A stretch of DNA of 64,000 bases from G965261055 sp965261055 [NCBI: Fibrobacteria bacterium]. GTDB lineage: Bacteria > Fibrobacterota > Fibrobacteria > UBA11236. The position numbers and the translations under genes are program-made. This document shows positions 1 to 8,627 of this stretch, piece after piece; position 1 is the first letter of the stretch, and each line of letters begins with the position of its first letter. Location: the NCBI GenBank assembly GCA_965261055.1, contig OZ253440.1, forward strand, positions 1,532,745 through 1,596,744, given 5' to 3'. The notes under the pieces were generated by a model. That model saw only the letters and a list, made by a program, of their open reading frames with translations. It had not been told where the DNA came from and did not search any database.

Positions 1-685
1 TGCCAAGTCGAAAACATATGAGTTTAAAATTATTTTAGGAAAAACATCAAACTCTTATGATTTATTTGGTAATGTTACAGATACAGGTCTAAAATATAAG
101 GGCTCTTTAGATGATATTCAAACAGTAGTAAACAGTGAATTTGTTGGAAACATTCAACAAGCACCACCAATTTTTTCATCGGTAAAATACCAAGGTACGA
201 GAGCCTATAAATTAGCTAGGCACGGTTTAGATATGAATCTTCAATCTAAACTTGTAGTTATCAAATCATTTGAAATTTTAAAATATAATTATCCTAAAAT
301 AGAGTGTAGAGTAATTTGTTCTAAAGGAACATATGTCAGGTCTTTAGCTCATGATTTAGGGCAAAAATTGGGTTGTGGCGGTGTTGCAGATAAGATTCAT
401 CGCACGCAGATAGGAGAATTTGCTTTAAGTAGTGCTCTAGAAGTTGATTCTGTTGTGGATCAGAATCAACTTATGCCTTTAGAGTCTTATTTTGGTGAGA
501 TTAAACCAATACAGCTTGAAGACGAACAAATGCGTTTAGTCACACATGGACAAACGATAAAGTGCTCTGTAGATATTAAAATAAATAGGTTGGTTAAGTT
601 ACTAAATACTAAAAATAAATGGATAGCATTAGGAGAGCAAACGTCAGAAGAAATTGGGTTGAAATCAATGCTTACAATTTTATAA
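1..685 (+). CDS. truB: tRNA pseudouridine(55) synthase TruB, 5'-truncated by window edge
   Basis: TruB makes pseudouridine 55 in the T-loop of tRNAs in the cytoplasm. The reading frame is already open at base 2 and continues to the stop at 683-685, so the gene starts before the window. About 227 residues are visible. They contain the family segments APPIFSSVKYQGTRAYKLAR (substrate-binding part of the catalytic domain) and CSKGTYVRSLAHDLGQKLG, both typical of TruB. The catalytic Asp of the GALDPLATG motif must lie upstream of the window. The C-terminal tail after about base 480 is more variable, as usual for the PUA-like end. A later ATG at 233 is internal and is not the start. The next gene follows after 72 bases on the same strand. 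Confidence 0.93.
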   Translation, partial: AKSKTYEFKIILGKTSNSYDLFGNVTDTGLKYKGSLDDIQTVVNSEFVGNIQQAPPIFSSVKYQGTRAYKLARHGLDMNLQSKLVVIKSFEILKYNYPKIECRVICSKGTYVRSLAHDLGQKLGCGGVADKIHRTQIGEFALSSALEVDSVVDQNQLMPLESYFGEIKPIQLEDEQMRLVTHGQTIKCSVDIKINRLVKLLNTKNKWIALGEQTSEEIGLKSMLTIL

Positions 686-757
686 AATCATTTTTTCTTT
701 ATAAGAATAAGCCTGTATTTTATACATTTCATACCATTGTTATTATAATAAAGTATT

Positions 758-3073
758 ATGTTACAAAAATTAAGTTTAAAGCAGATAGAAGAGTTTAAAA
801 AAGAACAAATTTCAAAGCGTAAAAAAATAACGGAACAGTCGTTGTCGAGATTGATTGACTTTTTTGAAAATGGTTTTAGCAATCATTATATCGTTAGTTA
901 TCGTAAAGATGAAATACTTAACCTAAGAGAAAGAACTGTTTCTAGAATTAAAGATGATTTTTTAGACTTTAGAAGTCTTGTTAGCCGTCAGCAGAGAATA
1001 ATAGAAACCCTCAAAGAAGGTGATGCTTTTACTTTTGAAGTAGAAGAAATAATTTTATCTACATATGACCGATTTTTACTTGAGGAATACTTTCTATCGA
1101 TTAAGCCTGATAAGAAAACAAGAGCAACAAATGCCAAGCAATTAGGTTTACAAGAATGTAGTGACTTTATCAAGCAGCAAACAACAGAATTTAATGCTGA
1201 AAAAAAAATGGAATCTTTTGTTAATCCAAAGAAAGGAGTTTCTACTATAGAAATAGTAAAGCAAGGTGCTTTTGATATTATTGCTGAAGAAATTGCGAAC
1301 AATTTAGAGCAAAAAAAAGAAATTTTAGAGTATGAATGGGAGGACGCAAGTTTAGAAACGAAAGCAATATTAAAAGAGCAAGACGATAAAAAATATAAGG
1401 AATTTCAAAAGTATTTAAATTTTTCATCTAAATTGGGCTTCCTTTCTCCTTTTCAGGCTTTACAAATTTTTCGGGCTCAAAAGTTAAAATTAATTCGAAT
1501 TCAAATTAAGATAAATGATGAAAAACATATATCTGATTTGATTCAAAGAAATATTAAGAAAAAAGGTGTCTTTGAGGAAGAGTTAAAAACAATTATGAAA
1601 GATGCTTATATGCGATTGATTAAACCTGTAATAGAAATTGAATTGCATTCTCGTCTAAAAAAGAAAGCTCAAAAAATGGCATTAGATGAAATTGAAAATA
1701 AATCTAGATGCATTTTTAATTCCAGATCGATAAGTGATACAGTTGTAATGGGAATTTATCCTGGAACTGAATCGGGATGTAAAATTGCTCTATTGGGTAG
1801 TGATGGGGAATTATTAGAGCAAAGAATAATTTTTTTGAGGCAGGAGGAATCTAAAGTTATTTTAACTGCAATGTTGGATGCTTTTAATGTTGGTATTATT
1901 GCTATTGCTGATGATCGAGGATTTCAAAAGTGCAATCAATTTATACGAAATTGTATAGTAACACTGAATAAGCCTCCAGTGTGTTTTTTCATTAGTAAAC
2001 TAGGAGCTATTGGCTATGCTAGTTCCCAAAAAGCTGAAAAAGAGTTTTCTAAAGTGGATAAGCCTATACGAAGGGCTATTTTTATAGCTCGGCAGGTACA
2101 AAGACCATTAGAAGTGTATGCAAATTCAGGCTACCATCTATTTGGCTTGCAAGCACAGAATGATATTTTAAACTCTTCAATTGTTCAGCAGAAAATAGAA
2201 GATGTTCTAAAAGGTGTTGTTCATTTTTCGGGAGTTGATGTTAACCGTAGTTCAGTTTCTATTTTAAAGCTAGTATCAGGATTAAATACGAAAACAGCAG
2301 AACAGATTGTTGCACATCGTGATAAAAATGGAAAGATACAAGCTCGTTCTGATTTTTATCGTATTCTAGGGTTAGATGCCTCAAGCTTTAAACAGGTTGC
2401 GGGTTTCTTAAGAATTTACAATGGAGCAAACTTATTAGATTCAACATCTATTCATCCAGATCAATATGAATTAGTAGAACAAATTTTGAGTAAAAACAAG
2501 GTGACTTTAGAGTCAGTTATGAAAGAACCTCAAAAATTAAAACAGATTCAATGGGAACGAGAGGCCACTAAAAATAATAAATTATTGATACAAGATTTGA
2601 AGAAAAAAATAGAGTGGTTGGTATTTTCACAAAGTCATAAGATTTCCGAGGATTATAGTTTAAAACATCAAAACATTTCTGAATTAAAACCAAATCAAAT
2701 TTGCAAAGCAATCGTGGTTAATGTTACTAATTTTGGTATTTTTATAGATGCTGGACTTGGTGAAAAGGCTTTTATACACATTTCTAATTTGAATAAGCCT
2801 TCCATATCTAAATTAGAAATTATTAAAGCAAAGTTTCTAGAATATGATGAAAAAACCAATAAAATTTCTTTCTCAATGAACGAAGTCAATCAAAAAATCT
2901 ATAGCTCTAAAAAGCAATTTAAAGTAAATAAAAAACAGGAAAAAAAGTACAATTCTAATAAACTTTATACTTTAGAAGAATTACAACAAAAGTTTGACGA
3001 TAAGGCTACTCTAAAGAAAAACAATGTGAAATTGAAGGTGTCTATTAAATCTATCATGAGAAGTGGTCGATAA
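758..3073 (+). CDS. tex: Tex-like S1 RNA-binding transcription accessory protein
   Basis: Tex proteins bind nucleic acids and affect transcription; they have a helical N-terminus, a YqgF/RNase H-like domain, two helix-hairpin-helix motifs and a C-terminal S1 domain. All are visible in this 771-residue product. The YqgF start GIYPGTESGCKIALLG lies near residue 333, the Tex segment with KEFSKVDKPIRRAIFIARQ near 435, the HhH region with GVDVNRSSVSILKLVSGLN near 495-515, AGFLRI near 550, and an S1 domain with VTNFGIFIDAGLGEKAFIHI near 655-675. The usual motif before the KEF segment is altered (GYASSQKAEKEF instead of YSASELAAKEF), so this is a divergent member. The tail after the S1 domain is lysine-rich. 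No clear Shine-Dalgarno precedes the ATG; a TATAAT sits at 744-749, close to the start. Confidence 0.92.
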   Translation: MLQKLSLKQIEEFKKEQISKRKKITEQSLSRLIDFFENGFSNHYIVSYRKDEILNLRERTVSRIKDDFLDFRSLVSRQQRIIETLKEGDAFTFEVEEIILSTYDRFLLEEYFLSIKPDKKTRATNAKQLGLQECSDFIKQQTTEFNAEKKMESFVNPKKGVSTIEIVKQGAFDIIAEEIANNLEQKKEILEYEWEDASLETKAILKEQDDKKYKEFQKYLNFSSKLGFLSPFQALQIFRAQKLKLIRIQIKINDEKHISDLIQRNIKKKGVFEEELKTIMKDAYMRLIKPVIEIELHSRLKKKAQKMALDEIENKSRCIFNSRSISDTVVMGIYPGTESGCKIALLGSDGELLEQRIIFLRQEESKVILTAMLDAFNVGIIAIADDRGFQKCNQFIRNCIVTLNKPPVCFFISKLGAIGYASSQKAEKEFSKVDKPIRRAIFIARQVQRPLEVYANSGYHLFGLQAQNDILNSSIVQQKIEDVLKGVVHFSGVDVNRSSVSILKLVSGLNTKTAEQIVAHRDKNGKIQARSDFYRILGLDASSFKQVAGFLRIYNGANLLDSTSIHPDQYELVEQILSKNKVTLESVMKEPQKLKQIQWEREATKNNKLLIQDLKKKIEWLVFSQSHKISEDYSLKHQNISELKPNQICKAIVVNVTNFGIFIDAGLGEKAFIHISNLNKPSISKLEIIKAKFLEYDEKTNKISFSMNEVNQKIYSSKKQFKVNKKQEKKYNSNKLYTLEELQQKFDDKATLKKNNVKLKVSIKSIMRSGR

Positions 3074-3084
3074 ATGAATAGTTG

Positions 3085-3113
3085 TTGCAATTTGCTTTAA
3101 AACTGACTAAATT
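3085..3113 (+). promoter_or_regulatory. Putative sigma70-type promoter of tRNA-Met
   Basis: TTGCAA (3085-3090) and TAAATT (3108-3113) are separated by exactly 17 bases, and the tRNA begins 14 bases after the -10 element. Each box matches the consensus at four of six positions. This is inference from spacing and context. Confidence 0.45.
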
Positions 3114-3127
3114 TTGGCGGTCTATAT

Positions 3128-3204
3128 GGCGGCTTAGCTCAGTTGGTTAGAGCAATGGAATCATAATCCATGTGTCTGGGGTTCAAATCCCTGAGCCGCT
3201 ACCA
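3128..3204 (+). tRNA. tRNA-Met (anticodon CAT)
   Basis: A complete 77-base cloverleaf is visible. The acceptor arm GGCGGCT pairs with AGCCGCT (one G-U pair at 1:72). It has a GCTC/GAGC D-stem, the anticodon stem ATGGA/TCCAT around loop ATCATAA, a T-arm with GTTCAAATC, and an encoded CCA. Anticodon CAT fits elongator Met. A tRNA-Ile2 with lysidine-modified CAT cannot be excluded by anticodon alone, but the TGGAATCATAATCCA arm is like that of many elongator tRNA-Met genes. Confidence 0.93.
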
Positions 3205-3254
3205 CTCTTTCAAAATGAAGAGTTTAGTTTTAAGTCTTTAAGAAAAAGGTTTGT

Positions 3255-4043
3255 ATGATGTTGAAGGGTAAAAAAGGTCTAATTTTAGGAGTTGCTAATA
3301 ATAAAAGTATTGCTTGGGGTATTGCTGAACAATTAATGAAACAAGGTGCTGAAGTTGCATTTAGCTATCAGAGTGAAAGATTAAGACTTGGATTAGACAA
3401 ATTACTAGTAGATTATCCTAGTTCAAAAAAATATTGCTGTGATGTTGGTAATCAAGAAGAAATTGATCAGCTGTCTAAAAATGTTGAAAAAGATTTTGAC
3501 AAGTTAGATTTTGTCGTTCATTCACTAGCTTTTGCTGATAAACATGACTTAGAAAATAAATTTATTAATACAAGTCGTGATAGTTTCTTAAAGTCAGTGG
3601 ATATTAGCTGTTATTCCTTAGTTGCTGTAATGCAATCGTTACAAGACCTTTTAAATGATAATGCATCTGTAATTGCTTTAACTTATTTAGGTGCAGTTAA
3701 TACCGTTCTAAATTATAATGTTATGGGTGTTTCAAAAGCAGCTTTGGAATCAACTGTGCGTTATTTAGCTATTGACTTAGGCGAAAAGAATGTTAGGGTA
3801 AATGCTATTTCAGCAGGACCGATTCAAACGTTGGCTGCTCGAGGTATTCGGAATTTTTCTGTCCTACATAAAATTCATCCAAAAATTTCTCCTCTTAAAA
3901 AATCTGTTACAATTGAAGATGTCGGTAATGTTGCCGTTTTCCTTTGTAGTCCTATGAGTCAAGCAATTAGTTCTGAAATTATTTATGTTGACGGTGGTTT
4001 TCATAATGTTGCAGTAGGTCCTATGGAAGTTTATAATTATTAA
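3255..4043 (+). CDS. fabI: Enoyl-[acyl-carrier-protein] reductase (NADH) FabI
   Basis: FabI reduces trans-2-enoyl-ACP in the last step of each fatty acid elongation round. The 262-residue product has the usual length. It shows the N-terminal nucleotide-binding segment GVANNKSIAWGIAEQL, typical of FabI rather than of FabG-type reductases. The catalytic region runs LTYLGAVNTVLNYNVMGVSK and carries the two Tyr and the Lys of the Y-x6-K arrangement. RVNAISAGPIQTLAARGI and the C-terminal IIYVDGGFH are also family segments. Two ATG codons follow each other at 3255 and 3258; the first is used here, after AAAGG. The gene lies 50 bases after tRNA-Met and 33 bases before dnaN on the same strand. Confidence 0.95.
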   Translation: MMLKGKKGLILGVANNKSIAWGIAEQLMKQGAEVAFSYQSERLRLGLDKLLVDYPSSKKYCCDVGNQEEIDQLSKNVEKDFDKLDFVVHSLAFADKHDLENKFINTSRDSFLKSVDISCYSLVAVMQSLQDLLNDNASVIALTYLGAVNTVLNYNVMGVSKAALESTVRYLAIDLGEKNVRVNAISAGPIQTLAARGIRNFSVLHKIHPKISPLKKSVTIEDVGNVAVFLCSPMSQAISSEIIYVDGGFHNVAVGPMEVYNY

Positions 4044-4076
4044 AGATGAAATTAAGTTAATTTATAAGGAGATAAG

Positions 4077-5183
4077 ATGAAATTTGAGTTTACCAAGGAA
4101 GCTATTTTAGGGCTTTTACAGATGGCAGAGAACGCAATACCTGTTAAAACAACCCTGCAAGTTTTAAGTAATTTTTTATTAGACTTGAAAGGTAATCAAC
4201 TTAAAATTATTGCAACTGATTTAGATTTAACGGTCGTTAGCCAGGTTGAAGTTGTTGGTGAACAAGATGGTGGTATTATTATTAACGCTAAAAAATTTGT
4301 AGAAGTGATTCGTGAACTTTCTAATGTTCCCGCAATTTGTAGCGTTGATGATTATGTTTTAAATATTAAAATGGAAACAGGTTATCAGTGTTCTATTGCT
4401 GGTTTTGATGTAAGTGAGTTTCCTTCTTTACCTAGTGAAGAGAATCAAAATAGTTTTGAACTTAGTATTGATCAGCTTCATTTTTTATATGAGAAAACAG
4501 CTTTTGCTGTTTCTAATGATTTTAATAGCCGTTTAAATTTAACAGGGATTTTTTGGAAATTAGATGGTCAAAATATGAATATGGTTGCAACGGATGGGCA
4601 TCGTTTAGGAAAATCTGAGATACCGTTTGAGGGTTCTAAAATAGATGGAGTAATTGTTTCCCCTAAAGCGATTAATCAAGTTATTAAAATGTCTGACTTT
4701 TTAAAAGAAACACAATTTAGAGTTTCTTTAAATGAGAGCTACATTCAAATTACTTCAAGTAATTTCACTATTTTTTCAAAACAAATAGAAGGACAGTATC
4801 CTGATTATAACAAGGTAATACCAGATCCTTCCGATCAAATAGCTACAGTAAATCGTGAAGAACTTATACAAGTTTTAAAACGAGTCTCTGCAATTACGAA
4901 TAATAAAACTCGGCAAGTAAAATTTTCTTTTGAGAAAGAATTATTGCGTTTATCAAGTCAAAATCAAGATTTAGGTGGAGAGTCAGAAGAATCTTTAAAG
5001 TCTTCTTATAAAGGTGATTCTGTTGAGTTAGGTTTTAATGCAATCTATCTTCTAGAAGTTTTAAAACTTGTTCATAGTGAATTTGTTCAGATTCAAGTCT
5101 CAACTGAATTAGGCCCAGCCCTTATTCGTCCAGAAGAAATTAATACTTATTTTTTCATAGTGATGCCAGTACGCTTGTCATAA
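4077..5183 (+). CDS. dnaN: DNA polymerase III beta subunit (sliding clamp)
   Basis: The beta clamp encircles DNA and tethers DNA polymerase III. The 368-residue product has the expected length and the three-domain layout. It starts MKFEFTKEAILGLLQMAENA, contains VATDGHRLGKSEI near residue 166, and ends NTYFFIVMPVRLS, the canonical clamp C-terminus. A strong AAGGAGAT ribosome binding site precedes the ATG. There is no dnaA next to it, so this is not the usual dnaA-dnaN origin layout. It sits between fabI and a thioesterase gene on the same strand. Confidence 0.96.
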   Translation: MKFEFTKEAILGLLQMAENAIPVKTTLQVLSNFLLDLKGNQLKIIATDLDLTVVSQVEVVGEQDGGIIINAKKFVEVIRELSNVPAICSVDDYVLNIKMETGYQCSIAGFDVSEFPSLPSEENQNSFELSIDQLHFLYEKTAFAVSNDFNSRLNLTGIFWKLDGQNMNMVATDGHRLGKSEIPFEGSKIDGVIVSPKAINQVIKMSDFLKETQFRVSLNESYIQITSSNFTIFSKQIEGQYPDYNKVIPDPSDQIATVNREELIQVLKRVSAITNNKTRQVKFSFEKELLRLSSQNQDLGGESEESLKSSYKGDSVELGFNAIYLLEVLKLVHSEFVQIQVSTELGPALIRPEEINTYFFIVMPVRLS

Positions 5184-5214
5184 GGAAATTAAGCAACTTA
5201 TTTTTTATAATTTA

Positions 5215-5601
5215 ATGCATGAAATTTTTTTAGCAGTTAGAGATTATGAATGTGATTTACAAGGAATTGTAAATAATGCTGTTTACCAAAATTACTTTGA
5301 ACATGCTCGTCATGAATATATAAAAACCTTAGGATCATCTTTTTCAGAGTATATAGATCAGGGTATTTTTTTAGTGTTGGTTCAGATAAATCTTAAATTT
5401 AAGAAATCGCTAAAAGCTCAAGACGAATTTAAAGTTTGTACTCAAGTTGTTAGACATTCTACTTTAAAATTTGGATTTGAACAAACAATTTATTATACTG
5501 GTAACGACCAAAAATATACAGAGGCTAGCTCTATTGTTGTGGCGAAGAATAAAGAAGGGCGTGTAATTGTTCACAACCTTTTGGATCAGCTGACATCTTA
5601 G
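5215..5601 (+). CDS. Acyl-CoA thioesterase, 4HBT/YbgC-like hotdog protein
   Basis: The 128-residue product has the hotdog thioesterase signature near its N-terminus: VRDYECDLQGIVNNAVYQNY followed by FEHARHEYI. The Asp in this D-x2-G-x-V-N-N-x2-Y segment is the expected catalytic residue of the 4-hydroxybenzoyl-CoA thioesterase family. These enzymes hydrolyse acyl-CoA thioesters in the cytoplasm; the substrate cannot be read from sequence. YbgC proteins are often linked to tol-pal genes, but none are nearby. The gene lies 31 bases after dnaN and ends in a likely terminator hairpin. Confidence 0.88.
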   Translation: MHEIFLAVRDYECDLQGIVNNAVYQNYFEHARHEYIKTLGSSFSEYIDQGIFLVLVQINLKFKKSLKAQDEFKVCTQVVRHSTLKFGFEQTIYYTGNDQKYTEASSIVVAKNKEGRVIVHNLLDQLTS

Positions 5602-5625
5602 TTTTTTTCTTATAAAAACTACTGT
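5599..5625 (+). terminator. Probable hairpin terminator after the thioesterase gene
   Basis: TAGTTTTT (5599-5606) and AAAAACTA (5614-5621) form a perfect 8-bp stem with a 7-base loop that overlaps the stop codon. The downstream sequence is T-rich but not a clean T-run. The stem is AT-rich, so its strength is uncertain. Confidence 0.4.
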
Positions 5626-5731
5626 TTTACTTTTGAGGAAACTTAAACTCGATTTAAGAAAATCTAATGCTTCAACACAAAAATGAGATAGAATATTTTA
5701 ACTTATATAGTATAAAAAGCAATAGGACAGA

Positions 5732-6716
5732 ATGATCAAGAAATCACTAAATGACAAAAAAGGACGAGTTTTATACTCAACTTTCTGATATTGAAAAAGA
5801 GTTAAAACATTACAAAAGTACTTTAAAGAGAAAGTTGTTTATTGCAATTGTGATGACCCAAAAGTCAGTAATTTTTTACATTTCTTCTCATACAATTTTG
5901 AAATTTTCGGTTTAAAAAATTGATTACAACCTGTTACAAAAGTCAAAATATGGACTCGTTCAGTCAAAACACTTTTAAACAAGCGATTTACCTTGAATAT
6001 GATGGTGACAAGAATGGCAATAATGTCCCAGACCCAGAGGAAATTGGTATTATTCATTTGAAAGGCGATGGCGATTTTAGAAGCGAAGAGAGTATAGAAC
6101 TGTTAAAACAAGCAGACATTGTGGTAACGAATCCACCTTTTTCTTTATTTAGAGAATATGTATCTTAATTAATTGAACATAAAAAAGTTTTTAATCATAG
6201 GAGATCAAAATGCTTTAACCTATAAAGAGACATTTAAATTGGTCAAACAGAACAAGGTATGGCTAGGATACGATAATGGAGGCACCAAATGGTTTCAAGT
6301 GCCAGATGATTACGACATGAAAACAGAATCAAGGAAAAAAATAGAAAATGGCGTGAAGTATTTCAGCAAAGGAAGCATTACTTGGTACACGAACATAGAT
6401 ACAACCAAACGACACGAAGATTTAATACTCTATAAAAAGTATGTTTCCGATGAATATCCAAAATATGATAATTATGATGCAATAAATATAGACAAAACAA
6501 AAGATATACCGATGGATTATGAAGGTGCCATTGGGGGTTCCCTATTACTTTTATGGATAAATATAATCCTGAAAATTTGAGATAATATGGATCACAGATA
6601 GGGGTGGAGACGGAATGTTGGAACAGATTAAATTACCACATGCTAGATACGATGCCCCTGTTGTCAATGGAAAAGGACTATATAAAAGAATTTTAATTAG
6701 AAACAAAAAGCTATGA
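5732..6716 (+). pseudogene. EcoRI-family adenine-specific DNA methyltransferase, decayed
   Basis: Fragments in different frames reconstruct an EcoRI-family N6-adenine methyltransferase. They are an N-terminal KKDEFYTQLSDIEKELKHY (from 5754), EKVVYCNCDDPKVSNF (near 5828), KKLITTCYKSQNMD (near 5915), the catalytic motif IV VTNPPFSLFREYV (near 6121-6160), KKFLIIGDQNALTYKETF (from 6182), a middle part through MDYEGAIG, and a C-terminal DAPVVNGKGLYKRILIRNKK. The frame is broken near 5750, 5827, 5917 (A-run), 6190 (A-run) and 6535 (G-run), and an in-frame TAA sits at 6166-6168. The last TGA (6714-6716) overlaps the ATG of the next gene as TATGA, the remains of a translationally coupled operon. The gene is inactive as it stands. 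Confidence 0.85.
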
Positions 6717-7795
6717 AAATAGAACTCAAAAAAATTACAGTAGGAGAACTAAGCAATGGGTTTAAAGATAACGACGAAAACGAAGTTTTGGGCTATGGTA
6801 GTAAACTTGATATTCGCCCACAATACCAAAGAGAATTTATTTACAAGGACAAACAACGAGATGCAGTTATGATACTGTTACAAAAAATTTTCCTTAGAAT
6901 GTAATGTATTGGGCAGAGAAAGAAGATGGAGATTTTGAGATCATCGACGGACAACAAAGAACAATATCAGTTTGTCAGTATGTAGATGGATTTTTTTCAG
7001 TAGAGGGGTTGGCTTTTCATAATCTTCCAAGCGATAAAAAAGAACAGATTCTAAATTATGAGTTAACGATTTATTTTTGTTCTGGAATCAATAGCAAAAA
7101 ACTAGAATGGTTTAAAATAATAAATATTGCTGGAGAAAAGTTATCAGACCAAGAATTACGCAATGCAGTTTATTCTGGTTCGTGGGTTTCAGATGTAAAA
7201 AGTACTTTAGTAAAAATGGTTGTGTGGCTTATAAAATGGGAAGTGACTATATAAAGGGTTCACCAATAAGACAAGAGTATTAGAAACCGCTATCAAGTGG
7301 ATTTCTAAAGGCGATATAAAAGAATATATGTCACAGCATCAGCATGAGCAGAATGGCAATGCTTTATGGATATATTTTCAAGATGTAATTACTTGGGTAG
7401 GTACTTTTACTTTTACCAAAAAAAGGAAGTTTATGAAAGGTGTTGATTGGGGTGTGCTTTATGATGAATATAAGGATGAAATATACGATACGAAAAAAAT
7501 TGAAGCAGAAACAGCAAAACTGATACTTGATGATGATGTAATAAAAAAGGGTAGTATTTATCCATTTATTTTAACACGTGATGAAAAATATCTTTCTATT
7601 CGTGCTTTTTCTGATTCTATGAAACAAAAAGTCTATGAAAAGCAAAAAGGAATTTGTGTGGTTTGTAAAAAGCATTTTGACATTTCAGAAATGGAAGGAA
7701 ACTATATTACACCTTGGCATGAAGGAGGAAAGACCATGGAGGCAAATTGTCAAATGTTATGCAAAGATGATAATAGAAGAAAATCTGGAAAATAA
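6713..7795 (+). pseudogene. DUF262-HNH (GmrSD-like) nuclease gene, decayed partner of the methyltransferase
   Basis: The N-terminal part (from ATG 6713) has the DUF262 opening and QYQREFIYKDKQRDAV, then FEIIDGQQRTISVCQYV with the DGQQR motif of the ParB/Srx-like DUF262 domain. The C-terminal part (7328-7795) carries an HNH-type zinc-finger region: CVVCKKHFDISEME, NYITPWHEGGKT and QMLCKDDNRRKSGK. Frames break near 6868, 7200 and 7280, with an in-frame TAG near 6893. The position where HNH proteins of this type have Asp-His before ITPW reads Asn-Tyr, so the catalytic His is also gone. It was probably the restriction partner of the upstream methyltransferase; that role is inference from gene order and domains. 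Confidence 0.82.
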
Positions 7796-7881
7796 AAAAT
7801 GGGATATAACAAAGAATATAGTTTATAGAGACTTATCCTAGTTAGTGTATATACTAATTGTTATATAAAACTATCTATCTA

Positions 7882-8613
7882 TTATTTTCCGTTCATTAAT
7901 ATCAGCATTTCTTTAACAGCTTGTTGAATACCGACATGAAGGGAACGACTAATAATGGAATGTCCTATGTTAAGCTCTTCTATTCCTTCTATATTAGCAA
8001 TCTTTGTAACATTTTGATAATTGAGACCATGACCAGCATTGACTACCAAATTATAATTTTTTGCGATAGCTGTCATTTTTTGCAGGTCGTCTAAATGTAG
8101 TTGCCAATGATCGTTGTAATACTGATAATCATAAGCTTGTGCATATGTTCCCGTATGCCATTCAACAGCATAGGCTCCAGTACGTCGAGCTGCTTTAATT
8201 TGCTCAAGCTTTGGTTCAATAAATAAAGAAACCAAAATGTTATGTGTCTTTAGGGTGTTTACGATTTTATTAATTTCATCTATTTTATCAACAATATTGA
8301 GGCCACCTTCAGTTGTCACCTCTTTTCGATTTTCTGGGACTAAAGTAACCATATCAGGTTCTAAATTAATAGCAGTTTGAACCATTTCTTGTATAGGAGC
8401 CATTTCAAGGTTCATATGTGTTTGTAAAGTTTTTCTTAATAATACGGTATCTCTGTCTTGAATATGGCGACGATCCTCTCTTAAGTGTAAAGTAATACCA
8501 TTGGCACCAGCAATCTCAGCTTGCAGGGCGACTGGCACAGGATCTGGTTCTCTACCTTGTCTTGCTTCTCGCAATGTTGCGACATGATCAATGTTAACTC
8601 CAAGTTTTGGCAT
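7882..8613 (-). CDS. pdxJ: Pyridoxine 5'-phosphate synthase PdxJ
   Basis: PdxJ condenses 1-deoxyxylulose 5-phosphate with 3-amino-2-oxopropyl phosphate to make pyridoxine 5'-phosphate. The 243-residue product starts MPKLGVNIDHVATLREARQG, an exact family start. It also has GITLHLREDRRHI, TLVPENRKEVTTEGGL and VNAGHGLNYQNV, the TIM-barrel segments that bind phosphate and hold the catalytic Glu and His residues. The length is normal. It lies 14 bases after the deacetylase gene on the minus strand and shares its transcription direction. An ATTAAAGGAGAAATT leader contains a clear AAGGAG ribosome binding site. Confidence 0.95.
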   Translation of the reverse strand: MPKLGVNIDHVATLREARQGREPDPVPVALQAEIAGANGITLHLREDRRHIQDRDTVLLRKTLQTHMNLEMAPIQEMVQTAINLEPDMVTLVPENRKEVTTEGGLNIVDKIDEINKIVNTLKTHNILVSLFIEPKLEQIKAARRTGAYAVEWHTGTYAQAYDYQYYNDHWQLHLDDLQKMTAIAKNYNLVVNAGHGLNYQNVTKIANIEGIEELNIGHSIISRSLHVGIQQAVKEMLILMNGK

Positions 8614-8627
8614 AATTTCTCCTTTGA

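Noticed and set aside
3128-3204. tRNA-Ile2 (lysidine) instead of tRNA-Met
   Set aside because: The arm sequence around CATAA fits elongator Met better, but only identity-element analysis would be decisive.
3203-3235. Terminator after tRNA-Met
   Set aside because: ACTCTT/AAGAGT forms only a 6-bp stem and the T-run is interrupted, so it is not listed as a feature.
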